From Mesobacillus sp. S13 (GTDB lineage: Bacteria; Bacillota; Bacilli; Bacillales; Cytobacillaceae), in contig NZ_CP084622.1 in the NCBI RefSeq assembly GCF_020422885.1, positions 3,987,001 through 4,051,000 of the forward strand: a stretch of DNA of 64,000 bases, written 5' to 3'. Both the position numbers and the translations under genes were made by a program. Shown piece after piece: positions 1-8,501 of the stretch (positions within the stretch are counted from its first letter, which is position 1; every line of letters starts with the position of its first letter). The notes beneath the pieces were generated by a model that searched no databases, was not told the origin of the DNA, and was given only the letters and a program-made list of their open reading frames with translations.

Positions 1-229
1 CAGTCGACAGACGAGGGTTTGGTTCCACACCTGGAAGTTCGTGTACTTCTGCCCCAACCTCTTTTAGGGTGTCCATGACAGAATCATAAAGACCATTGCG
101 TTTGATGCTGCCACCGCCATAAACGAGCAGGACTTTTTTACCGTATTGAGGAACTTCGTTTTTCAATTCCTCGAGCTGGCCTTTGCCAAATATCAGTTTC
201 GTTGGATTGTAAAAAGTAAAGTTATCCAT
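1..229 (-). CDS. Iron-containing alcohol dehydrogenase (YugJ/YugK type), N-terminal part only
   Basis: The first 76 codons of a reverse-strand gene are visible; the rest lies beyond the left edge. The start at 229 follows an AGAGGAAGGTG ribosome site. The protein opens with [12 protein letters not shown] and contains [13 protein letters not shown], the N-terminal NAD(P)-binding region of the iron-dependent (type III) alcohol dehydrogenase family. In B. subtilis the yugJ and yugK butanol-dehydrogenase-like genes lie next to yuzA and yugI, which agrees with the neighbours here. The iron-binding His/Asp residues are outside the window, so activity and which of the two paralogues this is cannot be decided. 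Confidence 0.85.
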   Translation of the reverse strand, partial: MDNFTFYNPTKLIFGKGQLEELKNEVPQYGKKVLLVYGGGSIKRNGLYDSVMDTLKEVGAEVHELPGVEPNPRLST

Positions 230-433
230 TTAAATCACCTTCCTCTAGGGATAATTATGTTCTTTTTCTAAAAGCATTGCAAAAAATACACTTCTTAATG
301 TGCTCCAATATGCTGCGAAATGTTACAAACTTTTTCTTGAGGGTAGGTAATAAATAGAGGACAAATGAATAATTCATTTCGTGCTGAAACAATCTATAAA
401 AGAACAAATTTAATCTTAAGGGAGGAAACATCC

Positions 434-667
434 ATGAGCGGTATTCAACGAGCAGCACTAGTACTTACCATTATCGGAGCCATCAACTGGGGCTTAGTAG
501 GATTCTTCCAATTTGACCTTGTTGCAGCTATTTTCGGCGGACAGGATTCAGCATTGGCTCGAATCATCTATGGATTAGTCGGTCTTGCCGGTCTTATAAA
601 CATCGGACTTCTATTCGCACCAAGCGAAAGAGAAGAAAGAGCGGCAGAACCGAGAGCTACTCGATAA
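434..667 (+). CDS. yuzA: DUF378 small membrane protein YuzA
   Basis: A 77-residue integral membrane protein of unknown function. Two hydrophobic segments are seen (about residues 5-27 and 43-63), with the conserved INWGLVGFF motif in the first, which marks the DUF378 family. The tail is short and charged (SEREERAAEPRATR). The start at 434 is chosen because GGAGG lies 8 bases upstream; an in-frame ATG at 365 has no ribosome site. It is divergent from the upstream alcohol dehydrogenase and convergent with rocD, sharing a terminator with it. YuzA lies in the same neighbourhood in B. subtilis. Confidence 0.85.
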   Translation: MSGIQRAALVLTIIGAINWGLVGFFQFDLVAAIFGGQDSALARIIYGLVGLAGLINIGLLFAPSEREERAAEPRATR

Positions 668-679
668 TTGAATTTCACA

Positions 680-711
680 AGAAAAACCCGCCAAGGAAGG
701 CGGGTTTTTCT
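680..711. terminator. Bidirectional terminator between yuzA and rocD
   Basis: A stem AAACCCGCC/GGCGGGTTT with a short AAGGAA loop is flanked by an A-run on the left and a T-run on the right, so it can end transcripts from both convergent genes. Confidence 0.85.
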
Positions 712-716
712 CATGC

Positions 717-1913
717 TTATGATAATACTTTCTTGATTCTTTGTATGGCCCAATCCAGTTCTTCCTGGCTGATGACAAGCGGCGGAGCGAAACGGATGAC
801 CGTATCATGCGTTTCTTTGCAAAGCAGCCCTTCCTCTTTCAGCTCTTCACAATACTTTCGTGCAGGTTCTGTTAACTCGACACCAATGAACAAGCCGCGG
901 CCGCGGATATCCTTGATGATAGGATTGTCGATTTCACGGAGCTTGCTAATGAAATAGTCACCCAGTTCAAGGGAACGATCAGCAAGCTTCTCATCGATCA
1001 AAACATCAAGGGACGCGATGGAAACTGCGCAGGCCATTGGATTGCCGCCGAAAGTGGATCCGTGGGAGCCTGGGTTGAATACTCCCAGTACATCATTGTC
1101 GGCAACGACAGATGAGATCGGGAACACCCCACCGCCAAGTGCCTTTCCAAGGATGTACATATCAGGCTCGATGCCCTCCCATTCACATGCGAACATTTTT
1201 CCGGACCTCGCAAGACCAGCCTGGATTTCATCGGCAATGAACAGGACATTGTTTTCTTTACATGCCTCGAACGCAGCTTTCATGAAACCCTCTGGCGGAA
1301 TGACGATTCCCGCTTCACCTTGAATCGGTTCAATCAGAAACGCTGCAGTATTAGGAGTGATTGCTTCTTTCAGTGCGTCTAGGTCACCATAAGGAACCAG
1401 TTTGATCCCTGGAAGCATGGGGCCGAAGCCTCGTTTGTATTCTTCTTCAGATGATAAGGAGACCGCCGTCATTGTGCGGCCATGGAAGTTGCCGATACAT
1501 GCGATGATTTCAGCCTGATTGTCCGCAACGCCTTTGACATCATAAGCCCAGCGGCGAGCTGTTTTAATAGCCGTTTCAACCGCTTCAGCACCCGTGTTCA
1601 TAGGCAAGGCCATTTCTTTATTCGTTAACTTGCAAATCTTTTCATACCATGGTCCAAGCTGGTCATTGTGGAATGCTCTTGAAGTTAGCGTAACACGGTC
1701 AGCCTGGTCTTTCAGCGCCTGGATGACCTTCGGATGGCGGTGCCCCTGATTGACAGCTGAATACGCACTCAGCATGTCCATATATTTGTTGCCTTCAGGA
1801 TCCTCTACCCAAACTCCTTCTGCCTTTGAAATGACGATTGGCAGCGGATGATAGTTATTCGCACCATACTTTTGAGTCTGCTCGATCAGCGAGCTAGTTT
1901 TTGTTGTTGTCAT
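717..1913 (-). CDS. rocD: Ornithine aminotransferase RocD
   Basis: Class III PLP-dependent aminotransferase, 398 residues, which converts ornithine and 2-oxoglutarate to glutamate-5-semialdehyde and glutamate in cytosolic arginine/ornithine catabolism. The PLP lysine is seen in LGKALGGGV, the cofactor-binding Asp in FIADEIQAG, and the substrate region in [13 protein letters not shown]. Length matches RocD (about 400). The start at 1913 is preceded by GGAGG at good spacing; an upstream in-frame ATG at 1952 has none. In B. subtilis this slot holds alaT, and rocD sits elsewhere with rocE/rocF, so the gene is out of its usual context. No RocR or SigL site was recognised upstream. Confidence 0.92.
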   Translation of the reverse strand: MTTTKTSSLIEQTQKYGANNYHPLPIVISKAEGVWVEDPEGNKYMDMLSAYSAVNQGHRHPKVIQALKDQADRVTLTSRAFHNDQLGPWYEKICKLTNKEMALPMNTGAEAVETAIKTARRWAYDVKGVADNQAEIIACIGNFHGRTMTAVSLSSEEEYKRGFGPMLPGIKLVPYGDLDALKEAITPNTAAFLIEPIQGEAGIVIPPEGFMKAAFEACKENNVLFIADEIQAGLARSGKMFACEWEGIEPDMYILGKALGGGVFPISSVVADNDVLGVFNPGSHGSTFGGNPMACAVSIASLDVLIDEKLADRSLELGDYFISKLREIDNPIIKDIRGRGLFIGVELTEPARKYCEELKEEGLLCKETHDTVIRFAPPLVISQEELDWAIQRIKKVLS

Positions 1914-2059
1914 GAACCTTCCTCCGTTCCAATGAAAAAATTGGTTAGACAATCATATTGTAACCTGTAAGCTCTTTCATTTTAACCCCCTAAAAGAGAA
2001 TGCTAGAAAGATTCCTTGATTTTCCCAGTATGTAAATCCAATGATGGCCACTTTTTCCC

Positions 2060-2250
2060 TTTCATTAACGATTTCTGTCCGTCATGGCATCAATAAGCTT
2101 TTTTGATGCTTTGTTTTCTCAGTCGCTGGTGTTTCGGTGCTCCAATCGGCTTTATTGGTGCTCTGTTTTCCCAGTTACTGGTGTTTTGGTGCTCCAATCG
2201 GCTCCCACTTTCTTCGTTTCATCAATGATTTCTGTCCGTCTCAACCATTG
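2060..2250. repeat. Degenerate intergenic tandem repeat, 52-bp pitch
   Basis: The 395-bp gap between rocD and yugI holds imperfect direct repeats. GGTGCTCCAATCGGC occurs at 2136 and again at 2188, exactly 52 bases apart, together with the CAGT..CTGGTGTTT block. TTTCTGTCCGTC flanks it on both sides (near 2073 and 2230), about three 52-bp units apart, and recurs in the array at 14.6 kb. Each unit holds small inverted repeats (CCAAT/ATTGG and CCAGT/ACTGG). No gene is supported here. Confidence 0.75.
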
Positions 2251-2267
2251 GTGTCTGTCAGACTAAA

Positions 2268-2294
2268 ATAAAAAAACCGGACGCAATGTCCGGT
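2268..2294 (-). terminator. Terminator of yugI
   Basis: The stem ACCGGAC/GTCCGGT is followed on the reverse strand by a run of T residues, just downstream of the yugI stop codon. Confidence 0.85.
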
Positions 2295-2308
2295 TTCCGC
2301 TTTAAAGC

Positions 2309-2701
2309 TTATTTTTTAGCCATATCTGACTGGTTAATCCACTCTTGAAGCTTATCCTTCAAAGTGTTGAAACCTTGAGCTGAGTCGTCCTGGTGCTGAA
2401 CTACAGCTGCTGGACGCTTGCTGCGTGGCTTTTTAGCGCGTTGTGGTTGTTCTGGTGCTTCTTCAGTTGCACGGATTGATAAGCCGATTTTTCCAGCAGC
2501 TTCATCAATTGACAAAACTTTCACTTTCACTTCATCGCCAACTGTAAGGTGCTCGTTAACGTCCTTAACATAACCGTGTGTGATTTCTGAAATATGCACA
2601 AGACCTTGTGTATTTTCATCTAATGCTACGAAAGCGCCGTATGGCTGGATTCCTGTTACTTTACCTGTTAAAACGCTGCCTACTTGAATATTTTCTGACA
2701 T
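2309..2701 (-). CDS. yugI: S1 domain RNA-binding protein YugI (general stress protein 13 type)
   Basis: A 130-residue protein with one S1 domain (about residues 6-76: GSVLTGKVTGIQPYGAFVAL, then GLVHISEI and VKVKVLSID), the OB-fold that binds RNA. The C-terminal part is basic and Pro/Lys-rich (QRAKKPRSKRP). Length equals that of B. subtilis YugI, a ribosome-associated general stress protein. Start ATG at 2701 after AGGAGTGTTTCC. It is monocistronic, with its own terminator. I see no certain SigB promoter upstream. Confidence 0.9.
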   Translation of the reverse strand: MSENIQVGSVLTGKVTGIQPYGAFVALDENTQGLVHISEITHGYVKDVNEHLTVGDEVKVKVLSIDEAAGKIGLSIRATEEAPEQPQRAKKPRSKRPAAVVQHQDDSAQGFNTLKDKLQEWINQSDMAKK

Positions 2702-2815
2702 GGAAACACTCCTAAATATTGTTTTATTTTATCCCATTAATACGCAATTAAAAATTATATCATATTCTGTAGCATTTATCAAAAGGAATAAGATAATTCT
2801 ATATGAGTGTTTCCA

Positions 2816-4492
2816 TTATTGTAATGGCAAAAACTGGACTTTCCAGAATCCGTCCTCCTGGACCATCTGGAAAACTGGTGCATCACTACGGTCATTGAAA
2901 TGGAGCTGAACCCCGATGACTTTTTCCGGATCTTCACTTGAGTAGTAAAGCGTAGCATATTTATATCCCTTTAGGATCACGCTAATATCCATTTCAGCAG
3001 CCTTCATCTCCTCAATATACTGATCTTTTGGAGGCTGGCCGCCATTCTTGCTGTACAGGGCATATTTGGTTTCGTAATCCCCCGTTTGATCCGCATGGAA
3101 GTACATCTGCATAATTTCAAACGGCCCGTAATTTTTCAAGATGTTAAAATTCTTCTTGGCTGCGAATTCTTTATAGCTCGAGAGCAGAGAATCCGGTAGC
3201 GGAAGCACTTTCCTGCCAATGATATCTTCTCGTTTCAAATGGGTTGGAAACTCTATATAACTCGGATCAAGCCTTTCCACATCATCCGGCTTTAAAAATT
3301 TATTGCTTTCCATTTTTTTATACATGTTTTGCACCGTTGCAGCTGTCTGGGTCTCAGGATAGGTTTCCATCAAATATAAGTATGCTTTCTTCACTTCATC
3401 TTTTAACTCGTCATTCTTGTCATAGATATGCTCACTCACAAGGAAGAGAGCAAATAGCGACTTTACGTCATTCTTCATCGTTTCCTCGATAGTCGCATCC
3501 TTCACTGTTGCAATCGATGTTTCAAGCTTTACCAACAAATCTGCCAGGTTCTCAAAGGAAATGACCTCTCCGTTCCCATCCTGGACTCTGGTGTTCCTAA
3601 GCTCCAAATACTTTATAAAGTCTTCATTCGCTGCTCCGCGCAGCCGTTCTGCAAGGCCGCTAAAATTCACATACGGAACGACCCTGCCTTCCTCTTCCCT
3701 AAAAGCATATCCATTATCAACAGCCTTTGAAGACATCTCTTTTAGAGCTGTGGAAGAAAGCCCTGCTCCGCCAGCATTCATCTTTTTGACAACCTCAACA
3801 GCATTTTCATTTTCAATGGCTTTATTCATGTCATCTTCGTAATAGGTCATCGAAAGATAATAGGCCCCCAAGAAAGACTCCAGTTGGTTAAGGAGAGTAA
3901 ACTCAGGGCCGTCTAAGGTAACCTCGTCATTTTTTCCTTGCATGAGCTTATCGATGATTTCCGATGGCATGGTGAAAGCTTGATCAATATCACTGGTGAG
4001 TCTTTTCCTGGTATCTTCCAAATCAGTTTGCTTATAAGCTTCAAGGTTGGATAAGAAAGCGGCTTCCGCATCATTCAGTTCCATCGGTATATTTCGATAT
4101 AGATAATTTTCAAATCCGGATAAGAAGCCCAACTTTTCTTTAGTCTGTAATTCCCGATCCTGATAATACTTTTCCAAATCATCAAATACCGCTTTTACAT
4201 CTGATTTTTTCAATTCATCGGAACTATTTTCACCCAGAGCTGCCTGGTGCTGTTCTATTTTCTCTTCGGAAGGTGCATGGTCTCCGATATATTGCATCAT
4301 CAAGACACCAGCAATCATCCCGACACCTATAAAACTTGCGGCGTACGGCAAGTGAAACCATTTATTTTGTTTTTGCTTCTTTTGGTCTTTTTTGATCGCC
4401 GCAAGGATCGCTGAACGATTTTCATCTTCCGGCATCTCGTCGTAGGCTTTTTTCAAGTTCTCAAGTCGCTTTTCCAATAACTGATCATCCAT
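2816..4492 (-). CDS. Large single-pass membrane protein, probable anti-sigma factor for the adjacent ECF sigma
   Basis: 558 residues. The N-terminal 43 or so are charged and cytosolic, followed by one membrane span (about 45-67, LPYAASFIGVGMIAGVLMM) and a 490-residue external part that is mostly helical and rich in Glu/Lys. The last 100 residues (IMQMYFHADQTGDYETKYALY to the end) look like an NTF2-like fold. The gene starts 8 bases inside the sigma gene stop and is therefore translationally coupled to it; ATG at 4492 sits 9 bases after GGAGG, better than the GTG at 4501. The position and topology are those of an anti-sigma factor, but no known anti-sigma domain (ASD or RsgI-N type) is recognised, so the role is inferred. 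The large outer domain could be the signal sensor. Confidence 0.6.
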   Translation of the reverse strand: MDDQLLEKRLENLKKAYDEMPEDENRSAILAAIKKDQKKQKQNKWFHLPYAASFIGVGMIAGVLMMQYIGDHAPSEEKIEQHQAALGENSSDELKKSDVKAVFDDLEKYYQDRELQTKEKLGFLSGFENYLYRNIPMELNDAEAAFLSNLEAYKQTDLEDTRKRLTSDIDQAFTMPSEIIDKLMQGKNDEVTLDGPEFTLLNQLESFLGAYYLSMTYYEDDMNKAIENENAVEVVKKMNAGGAGLSSTALKEMSSKAVDNGYAFREEEGRVVPYVNFSGLAERLRGAANEDFIKYLELRNTRVQDGNGEVISFENLADLLVKLETSIATVKDATIEETMKNDVKSLFALFLVSEHIYDKNDELKDEVKKAYLYLMETYPETQTAATVQNMYKKMESNKFLKPDDVERLDPSYIEFPTHLKREDIIGRKVLPLPDSLLSSYKEFAAKKNFNILKNYGPFEIMQMYFHADQTGDYETKYALYSKNGGQPPKDQYIEEMKAAEMDISVILKGYKYATLYYSSEDPEKVIGVQLHFNDRSDAPVFQMVQEDGFWKVQFLPLQ

Positions 4493-5042
4493 GGTTTGCA
4501 CCCTCCTTCTTTTCGGCCAGAGTGAGCAGCTTCTTCAAGTGTTCTTTCCCTCTCGACATCCTTGTCTTTACATTTGACAAGGATGCACCGGTAATCTCCG
4601 CGATTTCTTCATAGCTTTTATCGTGAAAATAAAAGAGGACAATCGGGATGCGATATTTCTCATCCATTTTTTGAATGCACTCATGCAGTGTCCTGTCTTC
4701 CTCATACCGAAGGATGCTTTCCTCTGCTGTCTTCCCGTCGTATGAACGTTCCTTGCCAATCTTCAGCACTTTCTTGAGCTGCCTTTGTTTACTGCGCGCA
4801 AAATCCCTCGTCACATTCAAGGTGATTTTATAGAGCCAGGTCGTGAATTTCGCATGTGAGAATTGGTCGAGGAAGCGGTATACCCTGACGAACACTTCCT
4901 GGGTGATATCATCTATGTCGTCATATTTGTTCCCGAGCTGGAAGGCAAATCGCTTTACGGTTGGTGTATGGATATCGATTAACTCCGCGAAAGCCTGCAT
5001 ATTGCCATTCCGGGCCCGGAATACTAATTCATCATCATTCAT
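4485..5042 (-). CDS. ECF-type RNA polymerase sigma factor
   Basis: 185 residues with sigma region 2 (about 10-75, including DDITQEVFVRVYRF and WLYKITLNV) and region 4 (about 125-178, the helix-turn-helix YEEIAEITGASLSNVKTRMSR). There is no region 1.1 or 3, as in extracytoplasmic-function sigmas. It is the first gene of a two-gene operon with the membrane partner below it. An ECF-like promoter at 5143-5170 on the same strand suggests autoregulation. The subgroup (SigW, SigX, SigV, YlaC or other) could not be assigned. Confidence 0.9.
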   Translation of the reverse strand: MNDDELVFRARNGNMQAFAELIDIHTPTVKRFAFQLGNKYDDIDDITQEVFVRVYRFLDQFSHAKFTTWLYKITLNVTRDFARSKQRQLKKVLKIGKERSYDGKTAEESILRYEEDRTLHECIQKMDEKYRIPIVLFYFHDKSYEEIAEITGASLSNVKTRMSRGKEHLKKLLTLAEKKEGANHG

Positions 5043-5142
5043 TTTGGTCCCCCAAACTGATACCTATCTTTATTTTGTTTTTACGGAGACGGATGCGGCC
5101 GCTTGCGGTTCCGTCCCATCAAGTGAAACTCACTTTACCTAT

Positions 5143-5170
5143 AAAACGGCATAATTTCTTATTTGTTTCA
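5143..5170 (-). promoter_or_regulatory. ECF-type promoter in front of the sigma gene
   Basis: On the reverse strand TGAAAC (5165-5170) is separated by exactly 16 bases from CGTTTT (5143-5148). This resembles the TGAAAC-N16-CGT signature of Bacillus ECF sigma promoters and lies about 100 bases upstream of the sigma start, as expected of an autoregulated sigma operon. Confidence 0.6.
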
Positions 5171-5310
5171 AAAAAATAACAAAATGCTAAATAATTGTTT
5201 AAAGCCTGAAAATGCTATGCTTTTTCCTGAAAAAATAGTAACATGAAAAGGTATTTTTTTATTTTGTCAGATAATATAAATATTCAGATTTTTTAAAAGG
5301 AGTTTTCTCT

Positions 5311-6654
5311 ATGAACAAGCACGAACAATGGACTTCAAAGCTGGGATTCATTCTGGCTGCCGCGGGATCGGCCATTGGTCTTGGGGCGATTTGGAAATTC
5401 CCCTACATGGCAGGTACAAATGGCGGCGGGATCTTTCTGGTTTTCTTCTTGCTGATGACTATATTTATAGGCGCACCTATTTTGCTGGCTGAATTCATCA
5501 TTGGCCGGAACACCCAAAAGGACGCCGTTATGTCTTATAAACACCTGGCTCCGAAAAGTGCATGGCCTTTGCTAGGGTATGGCGGTGTCATTGCCTCCTT
5601 TCTGATCCTTTCATTCTACAGTGCAGTAGGCGGTTGGATTCTTTCCTATTTAGGAAGGAGCCTCACTGGCTCACTTTCAGGATTGACACAGGCTCAATAC
5701 GGAGCAACTTTCGAAAGCATCATATCCAATCCTGTTGAAGCTGTTGCTGTTCAGCTCCTCTTCCTGGTCCTGACCATATGGGTCGTCCAGGGCGGCGTCC
5801 AGCAGGGCATTGAAAAAGCGAGCACATACATGATGCCCGCTCTGTTCATTCTTTTTATCATCCTGGTAATCAGATCCCTGACATTGGATGGAGCGATGGC
5901 CGGGGTAGAATTTTTCCTGAAGCCTGATTGGTCAGCGGTAACGGGCCAAACCATTTTGATGGCACTGGGCCAGTCTTTTTTCGCATTAAGTGTCGGACTT
6001 TCTGTCATGGTGACATACGCTTCCTATTTATCCAAGGGTGAGAGCCTGGCTAAATCCGCTTTTTCAGTAGTCGGGTTGAATATTCTTATATCGCTGCTCG
6101 CCGGACTTGTCATTTTCCCGGCTGTATTCGCATTCGGGTTTGAACCTGAAGCTGGTCCTGGTCTAGTCTTCGTTGTTCTGCCTGCTGTTTTTAATGAACT
6201 GGCATTTGGCGGGTTATTCTTGACGATTTTCTTGGTTCTGCTGCTTTTCGCGACATTGACTTCCGCATTTTCGATACTCGAAATCATCGTTGCCGTGCTA
6301 TCCAAAGGAGACAACCATAAGCGTAAAAAGTTTTCCTGGATCGCTGGCTTGCTTGTTTTTGCTGCAGGAATACCGAATGCCCTGTCATTCGGTGTTTTAT
6401 CAGATGTGAAATTTTTCGGAAAAACCTTCTTTGATCTCGCCGACTTCCTTACTAGCAATATCGCCTTGCCGCTGGGAGCCTTCTTTATCGCCATATTCGT
6501 CGGGTATGTGCTGCCCCGGAAAATGGTCAGACGCGAATTGGAGGAAGGCACTGGAAGTCATTCGTTGTTATTCAACATTTGGTACTTTTCCATCCGCTAC
6601 ATCGTACCAATCGGTATCGGCATTGTTTTTCTGCAATCGATTGGTATAATCTAA
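5311..6654 (+). CDS. Neurotransmitter:sodium symporter (NSS) family transporter
   Basis: 447 residues, about 11-12 membrane spans. The unwound TM1 sodium/substrate site is seen as GSAIGLGAIWKFPYM, with NGGGIF after it; TM6-like ALGQSFFALSVG is also present. NSS proteins couple Na+ influx to amino acid uptake. Bacterial short-form members such as YocR and YhdH are about 445-450 residues, matching this one. AAAGGAG lies 9 bases ahead of the ATG. The gene is divergent from the sigma operon; unlike the symporter at 56.4 kb it has no small-subunit gene behind it. The substrate is unknown. Confidence 0.88.
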   Translation: MNKHEQWTSKLGFILAAAGSAIGLGAIWKFPYMAGTNGGGIFLVFFLLMTIFIGAPILLAEFIIGRNTQKDAVMSYKHLAPKSAWPLLGYGGVIASFLILSFYSAVGGWILSYLGRSLTGSLSGLTQAQYGATFESIISNPVEAVAVQLLFLVLTIWVVQGGVQQGIEKASTYMMPALFILFIILVIRSLTLDGAMAGVEFFLKPDWSAVTGQTILMALGQSFFALSVGLSVMVTYASYLSKGESLAKSAFSVVGLNILISLLAGLVIFPAVFAFGFEPEAGPGLVFVVLPAVFNELAFGGLFLTIFLVLLLFATLTSAFSILEIIVAVLSKGDNHKRKKFSWIAGLLVFAAGIPNALSFGVLSDVKFFGKTFFDLADFLTSNIALPLGAFFIAIFVGYVLPRKMVRRELEEGTGSHSLLFNIWYFSIRYIVPIGIGIVFLQSIGII

Positions 6655-6747
6655 AGTTAAGAAAACGTTCACATTATTGTCGATATTTTCAAAAATTTAA
6701 TGATAAACTTATAGTAAGAGATATTTTATTTTTGGAGGTGATGAGCG

Positions 6748-6993
6748 ATGACTGCAATTGGCCAGAATATCAAGATGTGCCGTGAACGAGTCGGAATTTC
6801 CCAGGAGGAGCTCGCTTTAAAAATCAGGGTAGGTACGCGAACGATCCAAAGATATGAAAGCGGCGAGCAGACACCTAAATTGCAGACGATTCTAAAGATC
6901 TCAACAGCCCTTGATGTCCCTGCCTCAGAGTTAATGGGAGAGATTTATTACGCTGCACCGCCAGAAGTCGACCAAAGACCAAGCAGCTTGTAA
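6748..6993 (+). CDS. XRE-family helix-turn-helix regulator
   Basis: An 81-residue protein made almost entirely of a Cro/C1 helix-turn-helix (residues 5-62: IGQNIKMCRERVGISQEELALKI, then TIQRYESGEQTPKLQTI). The short C-terminal tail has no ligand-binding or dimerisation domain. The ribosome site TTTGGAGGTGATGAG precedes ATG 6748. It follows the symporter by 93 bases and ends in its own terminator. The target is unknown; regulation of the neighbouring symporter is possible but not shown. Confidence 0.85.
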   Translation: MTAIGQNIKMCRERVGISQEELALKIRVGTRTIQRYESGEQTPKLQTILKISTALDVPASELMGEIYYAAPPEVDQRPSSL

Positions 6994-7016
6994 CCTGCAA
7001 TTTCATAAGACACCTT

Positions 7017-7048
7017 AGCAGGCAGAAATCTCTGCCTGCTCTATTTTT
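7017..7048 (+). terminator. Terminator after the XRE regulator
   Basis: AGCAGGCAG/CTGCCTGCT stem with an AAATCT loop, followed by CTATTTTTTT. Confidence 0.85.
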
Positions 7049-7268
7049 TTCAGAAGTTAGTTAAAAATAAATGTATACTATTCTGCCAATCTGGTTATCC
7101 TAATCCCATAAGGCTTTCTAGTATTCCCCCCTTTTTTAATGGGCACCAGAATTGGTGTCCATATTTTTTTTGGATTAATGACCATTATTTTGTGTGAAGT
7201 GCCGTTTTGCGGGGAAAATAAATGGCATACCTTACCTAATTCGTTAATCATGTCAGGAGTGAAAGCCG

Positions 7269-8123
7269 ATGGAATTCGCCAGGAATAAAACTGTAAGAGG
7301 AATCGACCTTTACTATGAGCACTACCAGAACCCAGACGCAAAGGAAACTCTGGTTCTGCTGCATGGTTTTCTTTCCTCTACTTTCAGCTTCAGGCATTTG
7401 ATCCCCCTTTTAAAAGAGGATTATAACGTCATTTCGGTGGACCTCCCCCCTTTTGGAAAAAGCGGCAAGGTCTCCAGCTTCAAATATTCCTATGAGAATC
7501 TGGCCACAACAGTCGTTGAGCTGATGAAATCCCTTGGCGTCCGCGAATTCAATGTCGTAGGGCATTCAATGGGAGGGCAAATTGCCATGAATATTCTTTT
7601 GCATTATCCGCAATATGTGAAAAAAGGAATCTTGCTTTGCAGTTCAGGATACTTGAAAAAGGCAAAGCTGCCGCTTGTCCTTTCAAGCTACATCCCGTAC
7701 TTCCATTTGTATGTCAAGTTCCACCTGGCACGTTCGGGTGTAAAACAAAACTTGCAGAACGTCGTGTATGACCATTCGATGATCAATGATGAAATGCTGT
7801 ATGGCTATCTCTCTCCTTTCTTGGAGGATGATATTTTCAAAGCGTTGACGATGATGATCCGCCACCGGGAGGGCGACTTATCTGCAGAAGATTTACGTAA
7901 AATCAATGCACCTTGCCTGCTGATTTGGGGTGAACACGATAAAGTCGTTCCCGTCCGGATCGGGAGGAAGCTGAATAAGGATTTGAAGAATTCAGAGCTC
8001 GTCATTTTAAAAGAGACCGGTCATCTCGTACCAGAGGAGCGCCCAGAAGATGTCCACCAGCTGATTAACGGGTTCATGGCAGCAGAGGAAATAGCTGAAG
8101 CAACAGCAAACGGCAGCCGCTGA
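7269..8123 (+). CDS. yugF: Alpha/beta hydrolase YugF
   Basis: 284 residues, one alpha/beta-hydrolase domain. The nucleophile elbow GHSMGG (about 97-102), the acid in LIWGEHDKVVP and the catalytic His in KETGHLVPE are all present, as is the oxyanion motif LLHGF near residue 33. No signal peptide, so it is cytosolic. The substrate is unknown; the fold covers esterases, lipases and C-C hydrolases. Position beside yugE agrees with B. subtilis. Ribosome site CAGGAGTG 9 bases before ATG 7269. Confidence 0.85.
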   Translation: MEFARNKTVRGIDLYYEHYQNPDAKETLVLLHGFLSSTFSFRHLIPLLKEDYNVISVDLPPFGKSGKVSSFKYSYENLATTVVELMKSLGVREFNVVGHSMGGQIAMNILLHYPQYVKKGILLCSSGYLKKAKLPLVLSSYIPYFHLYVKFHLARSGVKQNLQNVVYDHSMINDEMLYGYLSPFLEDDIFKALTMMIRHREGDLSAEDLRKINAPCLLIWGEHDKVVPVRIGRKLNKDLKNSELVILKETGHLVPEERPEDVHQLINGFMAAEEIAEATANGSR

Positions 8124-8135
8124 TGGCTGCCGTTT
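8109..8135 (+). terminator. Terminator overlapping the yugF stop codon
   Basis: AACGGCAGCC/GGCTGCCGTTT stem with a GCTGAT loop that contains the yugF stop. The T-run is short (TTTCTG), so it may be weak. Confidence 0.6.
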
Positions 8136-8154
8136 CTGTTCAAAATTGATAAGT

Positions 8155-8424
8155 TTATAAGGAGCAAGCATCCTCATTCTTGATCGCCAGCAGAGTGTTT
8201 GCGACTGAAAGGCATTGCTCATATGGCAGGACCTGTTCGAATGAAAACTCGAAAACAGATTGGATCTTGCGTGCAATTTTATCGGCTACGTCATAATCAT
8301 GGACAGCCTGAAGGATATCGGCGATTTCCGGATCGAACTGACCCTCGCCGACCTTGAAGGGATCCCATTTATTCAAAACATCTATTAGTTTATAGCTAAG
8401 TTCTTTCGATTCCAATTCAATCAC
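8155..8424 (-). CDS. yugE: DUF1871 protein YugE
   Basis: A small acidic helical protein of 89 residues (motif NKWDPFKVGEGQFDPE near residue 18), matching the size and pattern of YugE. The family has a known fold but no established role. It is convergent with yugF and divergent from patB, with starts 77 bases apart. No other domain or membrane segment is seen. Confidence 0.75.
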   Translation of the reverse strand: MIELESKELSYKLIDVLNKWDPFKVGEGQFDPEIADILQAVHDYDVADKIARKIQSVFEFSFEQVLPYEQCLSVANTLLAIKNEDACSL

Positions 8425-8501
8425 CTGATTATTTTTTAAAAATATTTTATCATAAAGGAAGAGTCAGATAAATTATTCAAGGAGAAGGCGGTGCGTACAT
8501 A

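Noticed and set aside
2084..2266. 60-codon forward frame between rocD and yugI
   Set aside because: It consists of the degenerate repeat itself and has no ribosome site.
6024..6551. 175-codon reverse frame opposite the NSS symporter
   Set aside because: Antisense shadow of a clear membrane transporter, with no start signal or protein similarity.
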